64,000 bases of DNA from positions 92,707-156,706 of the forward strand of contig CAKQEW010000002.1 in NCBI GenBank assembly GCA_934230415.1, given 5' to 3'. The position numbers were made by a program, and so were the translations under genes. Source of the DNA: an uncultured Alphaproteobacteria bacterium. Lineage in GTDB: Bacteria > Pseudomonadota > Alphaproteobacteria > Rs-D84. The notes below the pieces were generated by a model. It was not told the DNA's origin. It ran no database searches and was given only the letters and a program-made list of their open reading frames with translations. This document shows positions 52,176 through 61,051 of this stretch, piece by piece (the first letter of the stretch is position 1; every line of letters starts with the position of its first letter).

Positions 52176-52220
52176 CTAGTCTTTTTGTTTCGTCCATATC
52201 CATTCTAGCGTTGCCGGCAT
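52176..52220 (-). pseudogene. Duplicated C-terminal end of the 51216 gene
   Basis: Fifteen codons reading MPATLEWIWTKQKD and stop match the end of the exported protein at 51216. The shared DNA runs from about 51206 (52168) to 51246 (52209). It marks a segmental duplication at the island edge, next to the pilin-like gene's stop. Confidence 0.7.
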
Positions 52221-53455
52221 TATTTGCAGAATGCGGTATATGGGGGAATTGATTTTTCTGTATCTATTTCACCGTCGCCGCAATCCAGGCAATTAAAGCG
52301 TCTGTTTTGCGAATGCATACGGTCCATGGGAATTCGCTGGCCCTGTAATTCAGAAACATTTGCCGCGTATGCGGTGTTGGGAAATCCAAAATAGAATGCG
52401 CGACTGGCCCCGCGGCATTCGCGTGCGCCCGCATAGCATGCCGGATTATCCACCTGGGCCGGATCGGGAACGCAATATGATGTGCAGGTTTCGTCATCCA
52501 ATATCATTTTTTCACAGTCTGTGCATGACGTTTGACCGGCACGCAGTGTTGCCCCGATTGCCCCATATACGACGCCACTGGAATACCGGTCGCACTTTGA
52601 TTTTGTATTGGTTGCATTATCATCTGCAACGCATTCCCATTCCATTGTGTTATAGTCCAAACGGGCAACCATATTTCCCGGGCACGTTTTACTGGAAAAC
52701 GGATTAATACATTCCCACACATCGTCAACCAATACCGCGGTTTGCTGGCCGGCGCACAGTGGTTTGCGTGATTCATCGGCGACGCATTCCAGCAAATCAG
52801 AATCCCAAATCATATCCCCGCCACAGTCGGTTTTGGGATTATATCCAATACATTGCCAGCGACCAAATCGGTATGTTTTTACCGTTCCCGCCGGGCAACG
52901 TACGTCACCGCCATCGGTGGCGACAAAGTTTGTCGTGGCGTCTGGAATCTCATACTGGGTCAGGTACACCAATTGCCCATCGGTTAATTCCAGATCCTTT
53001 ATCATTGCGGGGGGCACCGTGCGTTGTGTTCCCAATCCCCCAGACGTGATGTTTCCATCCATCAGTAATCCGAATGTTCCCGCATCGGCATAGTATTCTT
53101 CCATAATTTCCATCATGCTGTTGTAATCGTCTGTGGTAATTGGTGCGGTTGTTGTGACAATATAACTGTATGCGGGGCGCTTGTTTTTTACGATTTCGCA
53201 TTTTGTTTGGGTACGACTGGCGTTCATACAGTACAACTGGCTGGTAATGCCGTTTTGTTCAACGCATACATCATTAAATTCTGTGCCGCGGATTTTTGCG
53301 TTGTGTACCGCGGTTGCACATTGTGCCACCGAATGCAAATCGGCGCGTCGTGCCGCGTACTCGGTTTCTGCCTGGGGAATGCGGGTGCTGGGGGCGGTTG
53401 TCATATAGTATCCCAACATGAATATCGCCATTAAAATCATAATAAAAATATTCAT
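52220..53455 (-). CDS. Exported cysteine-rich protein with pilin-like N-terminal helix
   Basis: About 411 residues. The N-terminus MNIFIMILMAIFMLGYYMT is one hydrophobic helix followed by an Ala/Arg-rich amphipathic segment, as in type IV pilin-like or minor pseudopilin proteins, but without a clear prepilin peptidase site. The C-terminal two thirds contain over 20 cysteines in repeated C-x(n)-C blocks (YRFGRWQCIGY, DDVWECINPF, NTMEWECVAD), suggesting disulfide-stabilised repeats outside the cytoplasm. A surface or secretion-related role is likely; the family is unknown. Start 53455 has AAGGGGG five bases upstream. It is divergent from lptE. Confidence 0.6.
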   Translation of the reverse strand: MNIFIMILMAIFMLGYYMTTAPSTRIPQAETEYAARRADLHSVAQCATAVHNAKIRGTEFNDVCVEQNGITSQLYCMNASRTQTKCEIVKNKRPAYSYIVTTTAPITTDDYNSMMEIMEEYYADAGTFGLLMDGNITSGGLGTQRTVPPAMIKDLELTDGQLVYLTQYEIPDATTNFVATDGGDVRCPAGTVKTYRFGRWQCIGYNPKTDCGGDMIWDSDLLECVADESRKPLCAGQQTAVLVDDVWECINPFSSKTCPGNMVARLDYNTMEWECVADDNATNTKSKCDRYSSGVVYGAIGATLRAGQTSCTDCEKMILDDETCTSYCVPDPAQVDNPACYAGARECRGASRAFYFGFPNTAYAANVSELQGQRIPMDRMHSQNRRFNCLDCGDGEIDTEKSIPPYTAFCK

Positions 53456-53530
53456 CATTCCCCCTTGCGATTTATTAAAAGTCTAGGTAATATAATGATA
53501 AAAAGCAACAGGAAAAAGGTAATTCGTACC

Positions 53531-54010
53531 ATGAAAAAGTTTTTGGTTGTGTTGTGTGTATTGTGTTTGGCGGCATGTGGTTTTCGTCCGATGTTTTCTG
53601 GGGACGATACCGATATTTATGTCGCGCCGATTTCTGGGATTAATGGGATTGAATTGCGAAATGCCCTGAATGCAAAGTTTGGTGGCGTGCGTGATGATAC
53701 GGCGCCATATTCGTTGACGGTATCGTTGGATGCGCCACGCACCCAGTACAAGGGATTGGAACCGACTGGTGATGCATCGTGGCAGGAAATCGTGATGCGT
53801 GCGACATATGTGTTGCGGCGTGGGGACGTTGAAATTGCGCGCGGCACCGAACAGGCATCGGAAAGTTATACATTCGTACGATACCTGGTTGCGGCGAACG
53901 CGTCATACAATAATGCGGTAAAAAATACAATCATGGTTTTGGCCGACAAGATTAGTGTTCGCGCCATCGCCGAAACGCAACAAGATATGGCATCAGGCGA
54001 CCAGAAATAA
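53531..54010 (+). CDS. lptE: LPS-assembly lipoprotein LptE
   Basis: A 159-residue outer-membrane lipoprotein. The signal peptide MKKFLVVLCVLCLAAC ends in the lipobox LAAC, and the mature protein begins CGFRPMF, the hallmark LptE opening. LptE plugs the LptD barrel and helps insert lipopolysaccharide. GTEQASESYTFVRYLVA and the following NNAVKNTIMVLADKI segment fit the alphaproteobacterial family. It overlaps holA by one base, a common alphaproteobacterial arrangement. Its presence implies an LPS-bearing outer membrane. Start 53531 has AGGAAAAAGG upstream. Confidence 0.9.
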   Translation: MKKFLVVLCVLCLAACGFRPMFSGDDTDIYVAPISGINGIELRNALNAKFGGVRDDTAPYSLTVSLDAPRTQYKGLEPTGDASWQEIVMRATYVLRRGDVEIARGTEQASESYTFVRYLVAANASYNNAVKNTIMVLADKISVRAIAETQQDMASGDQK

Positions 54011-55005
54011 TGAAATGGAAAGAATCTGATTTTACCAAGGGTATCGCGAATATTCGTGCGGTTCTGATTTATGGTCCGGACGCCGGCCAGGTGGACGAGT
54101 TTTGTGACACCGCGACTGAAAAACTGGAAATAGAGAAAGACAATCTGTTCGCGCTGGACGCCGATGAATTACGAGAGAAGCAAGATGCCCTGTTTGCCGA
54201 GGCATGCAGTCCATCCATGTTCGGTGGTCGCAAGATGGTGATTATTTCCGGGGCGACCGATGGCACGGCAAAACAGATTGCCGAGTTGGTTACGCATTCT
54301 GGACTGTGTGCGACCGTGATTGTGTGCGCAGGTGAATTGCGTGCGGGGGGCGGTTTGCGCGCATTATTTGAAGATGATAAAAACACAGATATTGCGGCGC
54401 TGGCATGTTATACCGATGATGCGCGTGCGCTGGCCACACTGATACGCAAGGAATTATCGGCCGATGCGGGGATTCAGCAAATTACCCCGGATGCCGTGGC
54501 GTATATGACGTCGCACATGGGGGGCGATCGCGGAATCACGCGTGGTTTCTTGGCAAAGATTGCGTTGTATGTTGATGATAAAAAAATCGTTGAGTTAGAT
54601 GATGTTGAAAAATGTTTGCCAGATACGGGCGCGTCCAACACGGACGATTTCCTGTATTCATTAACGGCGGGATATGTCCCACAAACGATGCAGGCATTGG
54701 ATCGGCTGCTGTATGATGGTGCCGAATCAAATATGCTGGTACGCATGCTGGACACGCATTTTAAGAAATTGTTAACCGCGGTTGTGGATGGGCAATTGCC
54801 ACGCCTGTTTTACAAGGTCGCGGATAAGTTTAATCGTGCAATGAAAATATGGCCTGAAGCAGAAATAACGGTGGTGTTGGTGCGATTAAACGAATTGGAA
54901 CGGCAATTACGTACAACCGGCATGCCGACAGAGGTTTTATTGCGTGATTTTGCGCTGAAACTGTCCATGCGCGCGGCGCGGTTGGCATTAAGAAAAAGGA
55001 ACTGA
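54010..55005 (+). CDS. holA: DNA polymerase III delta subunit
   Basis: A 331-residue clamp-loader subunit that opens the beta clamp. The AAA+-like N-terminal domain begins AVLIYGPDAGQVDEF, a degenerate P-loop as in all HolA. Family blocks SMFGGRKMVIISGATDG, AYMTSHMGGDRGITRGFLAKIALY and DDVEKCLPDTGASNTDDFLYSL are clear. The C-terminal collar domain ends with ALKLSMRAARLAL. It overlaps lptE by one base and is followed 4 bp later by map. Confidence 0.92.
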   Translation: MKWKESDFTKGIANIRAVLIYGPDAGQVDEFCDTATEKLEIEKDNLFALDADELREKQDALFAEACSPSMFGGRKMVIISGATDGTAKQIAELVTHSGLCATVIVCAGELRAGGGLRALFEDDKNTDIAALACYTDDARALATLIRKELSADAGIQQITPDAVAYMTSHMGGDRGITRGFLAKIALYVDDKKIVELDDVEKCLPDTGASNTDDFLYSLTAGYVPQTMQALDRLLYDGAESNMLVRMLDTHFKKLLTAVVDGQLPRLFYKVADKFNRAMKIWPEAEITVVLVRLNELERQLRTTGMPTEVLLRDFALKLSMRAARLALRKRN

Positions 55006-55009
55006 AAAA

Positions 55010-55771
55010 ATGTTGGCATCTGTTTATGCACCAAAAGATTTCAAACGTCTGCGTGCGTCTGGTGATTTAGTGGCGCGTTGTTTTGATTATATTTCGCCAT
55101 ACATCCAGGCGGGAATTTCCACCGGTGAAATTGACCGGATGGTGGCGTCGTGGTTGCATGCAAATGGGGCGCGGTCATCTGACCTGGGGTACGAAGGATA
55201 TCCCAAGAGTATTTGCACATCCGTTAACGACGTCATTGTGCACGGTATCCCCAGTGATGATTGCATATTAAAAGATGGCGATATTGTGAACGTTGACCTG
55301 ACCGCGGAATACAAGGGTTTTCATGGTGACATGTCACGTATGTTTATGATTGGCAATGTTACGCCACGTGCACGTGAATTGGTCCAGACGTGCCAGGATG
55401 CATTGAACGCGGCAATTGCGGTTTGCGCGCCGGGCGTGCCACTGTCTGAAATCGGCAAAACCATAGAGGCGGTTGTAAAACCACACGGTTTTTCAATATC
55501 GCGTGACTTTGTTGGGCATGGTATCGGCAAGGTTATGCATGATGACCCCCAGATTTATCATTTCTATGACCCAATGTGGGACCGTGTGAAAATGGTGCCA
55601 GGATTGGTGTTCACAATTGAACCAATGATAAACACGGGCAGTCCGCAGTGCAAGATTGATCCCGATGGTTGGACCGCGCGTACGGTTGATGGTGGACTGT
55701 CGGCCCAGTGGGAACATACCCTGGGAATTACCGAAGATGGCGTCACAATCTTTACCGAACGCATGATATAA
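55010..55771 (+). CDS. map: Methionine aminopeptidase type I
   Basis: A 253-residue metalloprotease that removes the N-terminal Met from new proteins. All metal ligands are visible in order: Asp in NVDLTAEYKGFHGDMSR (two Asp), His in RDFVGHGIGKVMHDDP, Glu in VFTIEPMINTG, and the last Glu in AQWEHTLGITEDG. The substrate-site His in VIVHGIP is present. The size matches the bacterial type Ia enzyme. It lies 4 bp after holA and 1 bp before radC. Confidence 0.95.
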   Translation: MLASVYAPKDFKRLRASGDLVARCFDYISPYIQAGISTGEIDRMVASWLHANGARSSDLGYEGYPKSICTSVNDVIVHGIPSDDCILKDGDIVNVDLTAEYKGFHGDMSRMFMIGNVTPRARELVQTCQDALNAAIAVCAPGVPLSEIGKTIEAVVKPHGFSISRDFVGHGIGKVMHDDPQIYHFYDPMWDRVKMVPGLVFTIEPMINTGSPQCKIDPDGWTARTVDGGLSAQWEHTLGITEDGVTIFTERMI

Positions 55772-55772
55772 A

Positions 55773-56456
55773 ATGACCACGGATAACAGCGATTTTCATG
55801 TTGGTCATCGTGACCGTCTGCGCCAGAAATTTCTGGATGGAAAATTGGCGGACTATGAATTGCTGGAATTATTATTGGGGTATGCAATCCCGCGGCGCGA
55901 TGTACGTCCGTTGGCGCGTGGGTTAATTGCGGAATTTGGCGGTATAAACCAGGTGTTGACGGCACCGTTGGATGATTTGGTCGCGTTTCGTGGGGTGGGG
56001 CGCAATACGGCAATTTTCCTGAAATTGGTGAACCAGATTATGGCGAACGGTTATCGGGAACAGTTGCGTGAACGTCCGGTGTTTCGCGATATGACGGCGA
56101 TTACGAATTATTGCCGTACGATATTGTCTGGTAAAAATACCGAAGAATTACATGTCTTTTATTTAGACGACGAATTGCGCCTGTTGGCGGACGAGGTTCA
56201 CAGTCATGGCACCCATGACGAAGCGGTCATATACCCGCGCGAGATTCTGAAACGTGCGCTGGAATTAAATGCGCGCAGTGTCGCGTTGGCACACAATCAT
56301 CCAACACCAAATCGTGCGTTTTCATATGATGATATTGCCAGCACGGAATCGGTCAAGAAATTATTGGCGGCGGTGGGTATTGGTCTGTATGACCATTTTG
56401 TCGTGTCTGGCGGGATTGTACATTCGGCCCGCAATATGTTTCTGATAAAGGATTAA
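55773..56456 (+). CDS. radC: RadC/JAB-domain protein
   Basis: A 227-residue RadC family protein. The N-terminal helix-hairpin-helix region (YELLELLLGYAIPRRDVRPLA, then AFRGVGRNTAIFL) precedes a JAB/MPN metalloprotease-like domain with EVHSHGTHDEAV and AHNHPTPNRAFSYDD, where the family norm is HNHPSG...S..D. The function remains uncertain despite the historical repair name. It follows map in the same operon and overlaps the convergent gene by 4 bp at the stops. Confidence 0.9.
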   Translation: MTTDNSDFHVGHRDRLRQKFLDGKLADYELLELLLGYAIPRRDVRPLARGLIAEFGGINQVLTAPLDDLVAFRGVGRNTAIFLKLVNQIMANGYREQLRERPVFRDMTAITNYCRTILSGKNTEELHVFYLDDELRLLADEVHSHGTHDEAVIYPREILKRALELNARSVALAHNHPTPNRAFSYDDIASTESVKKLLAAVGIGLYDHFVVSGGIVHSARNMFLIKD

Positions 56457-57082
56457 AATAAATCGGCAACGTTGCATACATCACGCATTTGCTGGGGCAT
56501 GCCGGCGTTTAATTCAGTTCCGCGCAGTGTGTATATCGTTTTGTATGCCGTCGTTGGTGTTACCCATGTATCGCGCCAGTCGCGTGATATTTTTTCCACA
56601 CGAAAATTGGGCGTAAAAATAAACCGCAATTTTGTCAGTGCGCATTCCACGCCTTCGGTTGTGCGAAACGCATCCGGTGTTATGTTGATAAAGCCGTTTT
56701 TTGTATTCAGTTCAATCTTGTAATCATAATAAAAGTGGTCGGTGCCATTTTCAATGCGGCGACGCGTGATTCTGTCATTGCGACCATCACCATTGATGTC
56801 GCGTGTAAATATTTCTGTGCGTGCAACGCCGGCGCCATATTCATCCAGTGTTCCCACGCTGACCGTGTCAGGTCGGGATAAACCATCATTGAATTCGCCA
56901 TTTATGGTCTGGGGCATGGCATCAAAGTCCATTTCAGGGGATGCGATACTGACGGTGCGTGACGTGCCGTCGCCACTGGTGCGTGTTAACAATAAATAGC
57001 CCAGGAAAACAATTACCACAACGGCGATAATTGCCAGAACATTAAATGTAACACTGCCACGTTGTTGATTGTGTGTAATCAT
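56453..57082 (-). CDS. Membrane-anchored protein of unknown function
   Basis: A 209-residue protein with one N-terminal membrane helix (about residues 12-33, NVLAIIAVVVIVFLGYLLL) and a large periplasmic part. FTRDINGDGRNDRITRR has the look of a calcium-binding EF-hand/dockerin-like loop. An EGVECALTKLRFIFTPNF beta-rich domain with two cysteines follows. I recognise no family. It starts 1 bp after the 57084 gene, so they share a transcript and perhaps a complex. Confidence 0.6.
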   Translation of the reverse strand: MITHNQQRGSVTFNVLAIIAVVVIVFLGYLLLTRTSGDGTSRTVSIASPEMDFDAMPQTINGEFNDGLSRPDTVSVGTLDEYGAGVARTEIFTRDINGDGRNDRITRRRIENGTDHFYYDYKIELNTKNGFINITPDAFRTTEGVECALTKLRFIFTPNFRVEKISRDWRDTWVTPTTAYKTIYTLRGTELNAGMPQQMRDVCNVADLF

Positions 57083-57083
57083 T

Positions 57084-58163
57084 TTATTCCCTTATGGTAT
57101 TGCCGACGGTCCATCCTTCTACGGTTCGGATTGCGCCTGTTACGCGTGCCAGTTCGGTGTCACTTAAATCACTGATACGGCGGTTGATATTCAGGCCGGT
57201 CATGCGTTGAATTTGCCGATGATATGCGGCGGTGTCGTTTTCCACAGGCGGGGCATACCGACTGATTGCGGCTGCGATGGTCAGGTTGTTATACGAATCC
57301 CCGCGCAACAGGGCACCAATTGCGCGCATACCGGTTTCTTCATCTGGGAATACGGCAAATCCGCCTGCCTGGCCAATGGCGCCGACACGTCGTGAAAATT
57401 CAGAATAGCGAATGTTGCCCGGATTCATGTTGCGCCACGCGCGTGAACCACCACTGCGCCGGGTGCGCGCGCCATCATGCGTGGTGTATATAACGTCCCG
57501 TCCTGATGCTGTGGCATTTGTGTATGCGGTGTGTGTTGATACCGGGCTGGCATTCTGGGCTGGCGCGCTTGTAACCGGGGGAACGGATGGCGCGACATTG
57601 CTGGGCGCCGGTTCTGAAATTGGGACGGCCAGACTTTTACCTGTATCTGGGGAAACCTCTGTTGGTAAAACTGATGACGCATTGTCGTCTGGGGTGGCTG
57701 TTGCCCCCTCTTGGCATTTGTCACAGCCCAGCGACCCAGAATCATAAATGGTCATTTCTTCGTACAAATCGCCACCACGGTTTGACATCTTGGCCGTGCG
57801 CATATCCAGTAATTCTTGCACATCGCTGATATTGACGGTAATGGTGCGGCATCCGCGCACAAACAGGTCACTGCCATAAATCAGGTTGATAATCGGACGT
57901 GTCATCGCCAACGTTCCAAAAATCAAAATCAGATTTCGCATGTTGGTGAAAATATCGTTCTTGGCGCCACGAATCATGGAAATCGCCCATCCAAACAATA
58001 AGATACCCGTCAGTGCGGTGATAATAATCCATGCATAATCCAGAAACGTTTGAAAACTGCGTAATATACAGGACGGATCTTCCAGGTACAAAACGGTGCC
58101 GTCGGTTCCCAGAACATGAAAACCTGAATTTTTCAACAGTCTAAGAATCGTTGCGATATTCAT
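57084..58163 (-). CDS. Membrane protein with phage P5-like C-terminal domain
   Basis: A 359-residue protein. Two hydrophobic segments (about residues 43-63 and 76-96) form a membrane domain. A Pro/Ser/Ala-rich linker (about 155-230) follows. The C-terminal ~120 residues (RAWRNMNPGNIRYSEFSRR, GGFAVFPDEETGMRAIG, AISRYAPPVENDTAAYHRQI) match the phage 'structural protein P5'-like domain, a possible cell-wall-acting module. The layout suggests an inner-membrane protein reaching into the periplasm. It lies in a three-gene minus-strand cluster (59197 to 56453) of unknown envelope function. Confidence 0.6.
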   Translation of the reverse strand: MNIATILRLLKNSGFHVLGTDGTVLYLEDPSCILRSFQTFLDYAWIIITALTGILLFGWAISMIRGAKNDIFTNMRNLILIFGTLAMTRPIINLIYGSDLFVRGCRTITVNISDVQELLDMRTAKMSNRGGDLYEEMTIYDSGSLGCDKCQEGATATPDDNASSVLPTEVSPDTGKSLAVPISEPAPSNVAPSVPPVTSAPAQNASPVSTHTAYTNATASGRDVIYTTHDGARTRRSGGSRAWRNMNPGNIRYSEFSRRVGAIGQAGGFAVFPDEETGMRAIGALLRGDSYNNLTIAAAISRYAPPVENDTAAYHRQIQRMTGLNINRRISDLSDTELARVTGAIRTVEGWTVGNTIRE

Positions 58164-58180
58164 ATATCTGTTTCATGTGT

Positions 58181-59197
58181 CTACTTTTTGGACGCGACGC
58201 CCGTAAAGAATCCCGGCATAGAAAAATCATCGTCATTTGCGGCAATTCCGGCCCATCCAAACAAGTCGCCCATCAGACCCGTGTCATCACGACGGGCCTT
58301 TTTGAACGGTAAAATATTTTTCAATTTACCAATTTTCCCGCCACGTTCGGCCTTTGGGGCGGTGGGAATTTTATCCTGGTTTTCGGCAAATTCTGTGGCC
58401 AATTGTTCCAGTGTTGCATCCGTATCATCTGACGCGCCGGTATCGTCATTGTTGGCGTCGGGCGTAATAATATCGTCGTCTTGGGGTTCCAGTTCGGTCA
58501 CATCCGCATCCGGGGCAAATTCATTGTGGTCTTCGCGCAGGGGGGTCATACTTTCCAGTAATTGTTCCAATGTCTTTTCCACTGGTGCGTCCGGAACGTC
58601 ATCGGTTGCAATATCGGCGATTGTGACGGTTTCTGTTGTCGCCGTCATCACAGGTTCGGAAATTTCCGGCGCTGTGTCATTTGGGGTGTCTGAAACCTGG
58701 ACGGGGGCTGTCGCGCTTTGGGCATCTGATTCATCTGTATCTGGCGCGTCATCAGATTTTGATTTTAATACCGACAAAATGGAAACAACCGGCGCCGGTG
58801 TTGGTTCTGGTTCCGCGACCGTTGGTGCGTCTGGCACCGCTGGGGTGGCGTCCGGGCCGTCATCGGTGACAACCGATTTACGGGCGCGCGGTTTGCGTTT
58901 TGGTTTTTCTGTAACAACTGGTTCTGGGGTCGCTGGAACATCCGGCACAATTTCTGGTTCTGGTTGTGGTTCTGCGATTGGTTCTGGGGCGATTACCGCC
59001 ACATCTGCCGGCAAAACATCCGGTGTTTCGGTTGTGTCAGCCGTTTTCCCCAGGGCGTCATCACTGTCCACCGGGACACCGAATAAAACCGTGTCTGTCC
59101 CCAGCCCCAGTGCCGCGCGTACCTCTTCAAATGCACTGCGGACATCCGCCATATCAAATACTTCGCTGCCAGAAATATAGATGATTTTCGTTTTCAT
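58181..59197 (-). CDS. Acidic, proline-rich repetitive protein of unknown function
   Basis: A 338-residue protein. A short folded N-terminus (KTKIIYISGSEVFDMADVRSAFEEVRAAL) is followed by a long Asp/Pro/Thr/Ala-rich disordered region with one basic patch (KPKRKPRARKS, about residues 110-120). A conserved-looking basic C-terminal segment follows (GGKIGKLKNILPFKKARRDD, then LFGWAGIAANDDDF). No membrane segments. It may be a scaffold. Start 59197 is preceded by a weak AAAGG; the extra 19 codons to 59254 are unsupported. It heads the cluster containing the P5-like gene, 17 bp upstream of it. Confidence 0.55.
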   Translation of the reverse strand: MKTKIIYISGSEVFDMADVRSAFEEVRAALGLGTDTVLFGVPVDSDDALGKTADTTETPDVLPADVAVIAPEPIAEPQPEPEIVPDVPATPEPVVTEKPKRKPRARKSVVTDDGPDATPAVPDAPTVAEPEPTPAPVVSILSVLKSKSDDAPDTDESDAQSATAPVQVSDTPNDTAPEISEPVMTATTETVTIADIATDDVPDAPVEKTLEQLLESMTPLREDHNEFAPDADVTELEPQDDDIITPDANNDDTGASDDTDATLEQLATEFAENQDKIPTAPKAERGGKIGKLKNILPFKKARRDDTGLMGDLFGWAGIAANDDDFSMPGFFTGVASKK

Positions 59198-59279
59198 AAA
59201 CCTTTGCCCCCAATCAATGGTGATTATTATATCACATTTTGGTGTTGAACGCATATAAAAAATATCTTACACTGGGGAT

Positions 59280-59489
59280 ATGGCAGATATAAAACAACAA
59301 ATTTTTTCAGAATTAAATTCACTGGAAGAGGCCGCCGCCCGCCTGCGTGGAACCGCGGTCGCCGCTGGCAAACAAACAGATTTAGAGGTGGCAATCCTGA
59401 CCGAGCAGGTGAAAACGTTGCGTGATAAAAACGCCCGTGCTGCCGCCTTGATTGATAAGTCTGTGTCTATATTAAAGAAGTTAAAATGA
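59280..59489 (+). CDS. Small coiled-coil protein upstream of zapA
   Basis: A 69-residue helical protein (QQIFSELNSLEEAAARLR ... LIDKSVSILKKLK) predicted as a coiled coil. It resembles the short DUF4164-type or ZapB-like proteins often encoded just before zapA in alphaproteobacteria. It overlaps zapA by 4 bp, so coexpression and a cell-division role are likely. Confidence 0.7.
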   Translation: MADIKQQIFSELNSLEEAAARLRGTAVAAGKQTDLEVAILTEQVKTLRDKNARAAALIDKSVSILKKLK

Positions 59490-59764
59490 GTGTTGTATCA
59501 ATACCAATTGTGAATAAAAATTATCCCATGGGATGCGAAGACGGCCAGGAATCCCGCCTGATTGAATTGGGGCGTATGGTGGACAGCCGGGCACGTGAAA
59601 TCCTGGATAAAATCGGGCCGTTGCCGGAAAACGCATTGTTGGCAACATTGTGTATTGTCCTGGCGGACGAAGTGCACAATCGTCCCGCCCCCGTCGCCAG
59701 CGAGGCTGACCTGAAAGAAATCCTGGCGCGGATTCGTGAGATAAAGCATAAAATTGCACAATAA
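59486..59764 (+). CDS. zapA: Cell division protein ZapA
   Basis: A 92-residue ZapA, which bundles FtsZ filaments at the division ring. The opening VSIPIVNKNYPMGCEDGQE and the next helix RLIELGRMVDSRAREIL fit the family, followed by a coiled-coil helix with LATLCIVLADEV and IREIKHKIAQ at the end. It is translationally coupled to the preceding coiled-coil gene and ends at a strong terminator. I saw no 6S RNA directly downstream, although that is its usual place in many Proteobacteria. Confidence 0.85.
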   Translation: MSVVSIPIVNKNYPMGCEDGQESRLIELGRMVDSRAREILDKIGPLPENALLATLCIVLADEVHNRPAPVASEADLKEILARIREIKHKIAQ

Positions 59765-59790
59765 AAAACGCACCGATGGGTGCGTTTTTT
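59763..59790. terminator. Bidirectional terminator after zapA
   Basis: AAAAAACGCACC/GGTGCGTTTTTT stem with a 4-nt loop between convergent genes. Confidence 0.9.
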
Positions 59791-59791
59791 A

Positions 59792-60871
59792 TTACATCGT
59801 GCGTTGCCGCATTTGGCGTATGGCCTGGTTCATTGTAATTGTGTTTTGAACCTGGGGTGCGTCGCCAAAATAACGGTTGCGTGCCATAGACATCAGTTCG
59901 TTGTGTGATATGTTTGTGGCGTGGGGCTGAATCGCCAGGAATTGTGACAATTCTGTGTCTGTCATGGATTCAATTCGTTGCCATTCGGCCGCGTACTTTG
60001 CGCGTGCGATTTTGCGCGTATCGGCGGCGAATACATTGGTCGCATCCCACGCCTTGAACAAATCGCCAATGGTTTCGCGGTTGTGTCCGGTGTACATGTA
60101 ACGACCGTTTGTGTCTGGGACAAATTTCCCATCTTGGACACGTCCCCGCCCCAGCAACATAATCATATGAAATTTTGAACGGCTGCCGCGATATCGGGGC
60201 ACAACCAGCATTGTTCCCGGTGTCAGCTGATCTGCGGAAAAATTATTTCGTGCAAATCGTGCGGTAATTGCCGCCCGCACAGAATCATCTGTATTTTTGG
60301 TCACGTGATTGCGTGCCATATACCGGTTCAGTGCCACGTTATACGCAGAATCAGATTCAAACATGCGGCCTTCGCGTATTGCGCCGTCGTATTTTGGGGC
60401 GCTGTATTCTTGTCGCATATGTGATTTGAACATTATGCATGCGCGACTGGCATCCTGGGGAACAATGGTCAATGTATCCCCCATATCATGCAGTGCGCGA
60501 TTCAACTGGGTGTATTGACCGTATACGCAATGCAGACCAACCGGTGCCCCGGGTAATTCCTGGCGCACAGCGGCGCGATACTTACGTGTCCCCAGCAACG
60601 GATTCAGCTTTTCTTGGGCGGTCAACATATTGCCCACATATTTATCAACCAGTGTGTTTGCCTTTTTATTCAATTGGAAATCATCCAATCTTTCCTGGTA
60701 TTCGCGCGCCACCGAATCCAATACAGGGGCCGTGGGGCGCATGCGCGTTTCCCAGACCAGTGTGCGTTTTGCATTGTCATTGGTCGTGTCGCCAATCCCA
60801 GTATACGATGATGCCGACATAACAAATGCCGCCGTGGTCAGTATATATGGAATTGTTGTTTTGAATTTCAT
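59792..60871 (-). CDS. Exported protein of unknown function
   Basis: A 359-residue protein with an N-terminal signal sequence (MKFKTTIPYILTTAAFVMSASS). The mature part is largely helical (ARFARNNFSADQLTPGTML), with a short beta segment (MLVVPRYRG, FHMIMLLGRGRVQDGKF) that loosely recalls NlpC/CHAP-like folds. The only cysteines are at GLHCVYGQY and SRACIMF, and I see no certain catalytic dyad. The ribosome-binding site AAAGGAGAAAAA is strong. Its leader contains the structured element at 60940-61051. Confidence 0.55.
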   Translation of the reverse strand: MKFKTTIPYILTTAAFVMSASSYTGIGDTTNDNAKRTLVWETRMRPTAPVLDSVAREYQERLDDFQLNKKANTLVDKYVGNMLTAQEKLNPLLGTRKYRAAVRQELPGAPVGLHCVYGQYTQLNRALHDMGDTLTIVPQDASRACIMFKSHMRQEYSAPKYDGAIREGRMFESDSAYNVALNRYMARNHVTKNTDDSVRAAITARFARNNFSADQLTPGTMLVVPRYRGSRSKFHMIMLLGRGRVQDGKFVPDTNGRYMYTGHNRETIGDLFKAWDATNVFAADTRKIARAKYAAEWQRIESMTDTELSQFLAIQPHATNISHNELMSMARNRYFGDAPQVQNTITMNQAIRQMRQRTM

Positions 60872-60939
60872 TTTTTCTCCTTTGCAATCAAAACAGATAC
60901 ATCACGGATGCATCTGAATCAGTTAACGTTCGTTTTTGA

Positions 60940-61051
60940 TTGGTTCACCGCGATAAATAAAATTCGCGATGTACATTCAGACAATTTGGAAAACCAAACC
61001 GCCCCGACTTGCCACAATTTATCGGCAGCCCGCCCTGAACCAGGGAACCAA
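60940..61051. ncRNA. Multi-hairpin structured element between divergent genes
   Basis: The closing stem TTGGTTC (60940-60946) pairs with GAACCAA (61045-61051). Inside are four hairpins: CGCGA/TCGCG, TTTGG-AAAA-CCAAA, GCC/GGC around an ATAAATTG-type loop, and CCCTG-AAC-CAGGG. The minus strand has a candidate promoter before it (TTGCCG, 16 bases, TATATA), so it could be a riboswitch-like leader of the 59792 gene or a free sRNA. It matches no family I can name. The remaining 60872-61184 holds promoters only. Confidence 0.45.

Noticed and set aside
58188..59180. Long plus-strand frame (330 codons) rich in Ser, Gly and Val
   Set aside because: It is antisense to the acidic Pro-rich gene 58181-59197; its low complexity mirrors the Asp/Pro codons of the other strand, and it lacks a ribosome-binding site.
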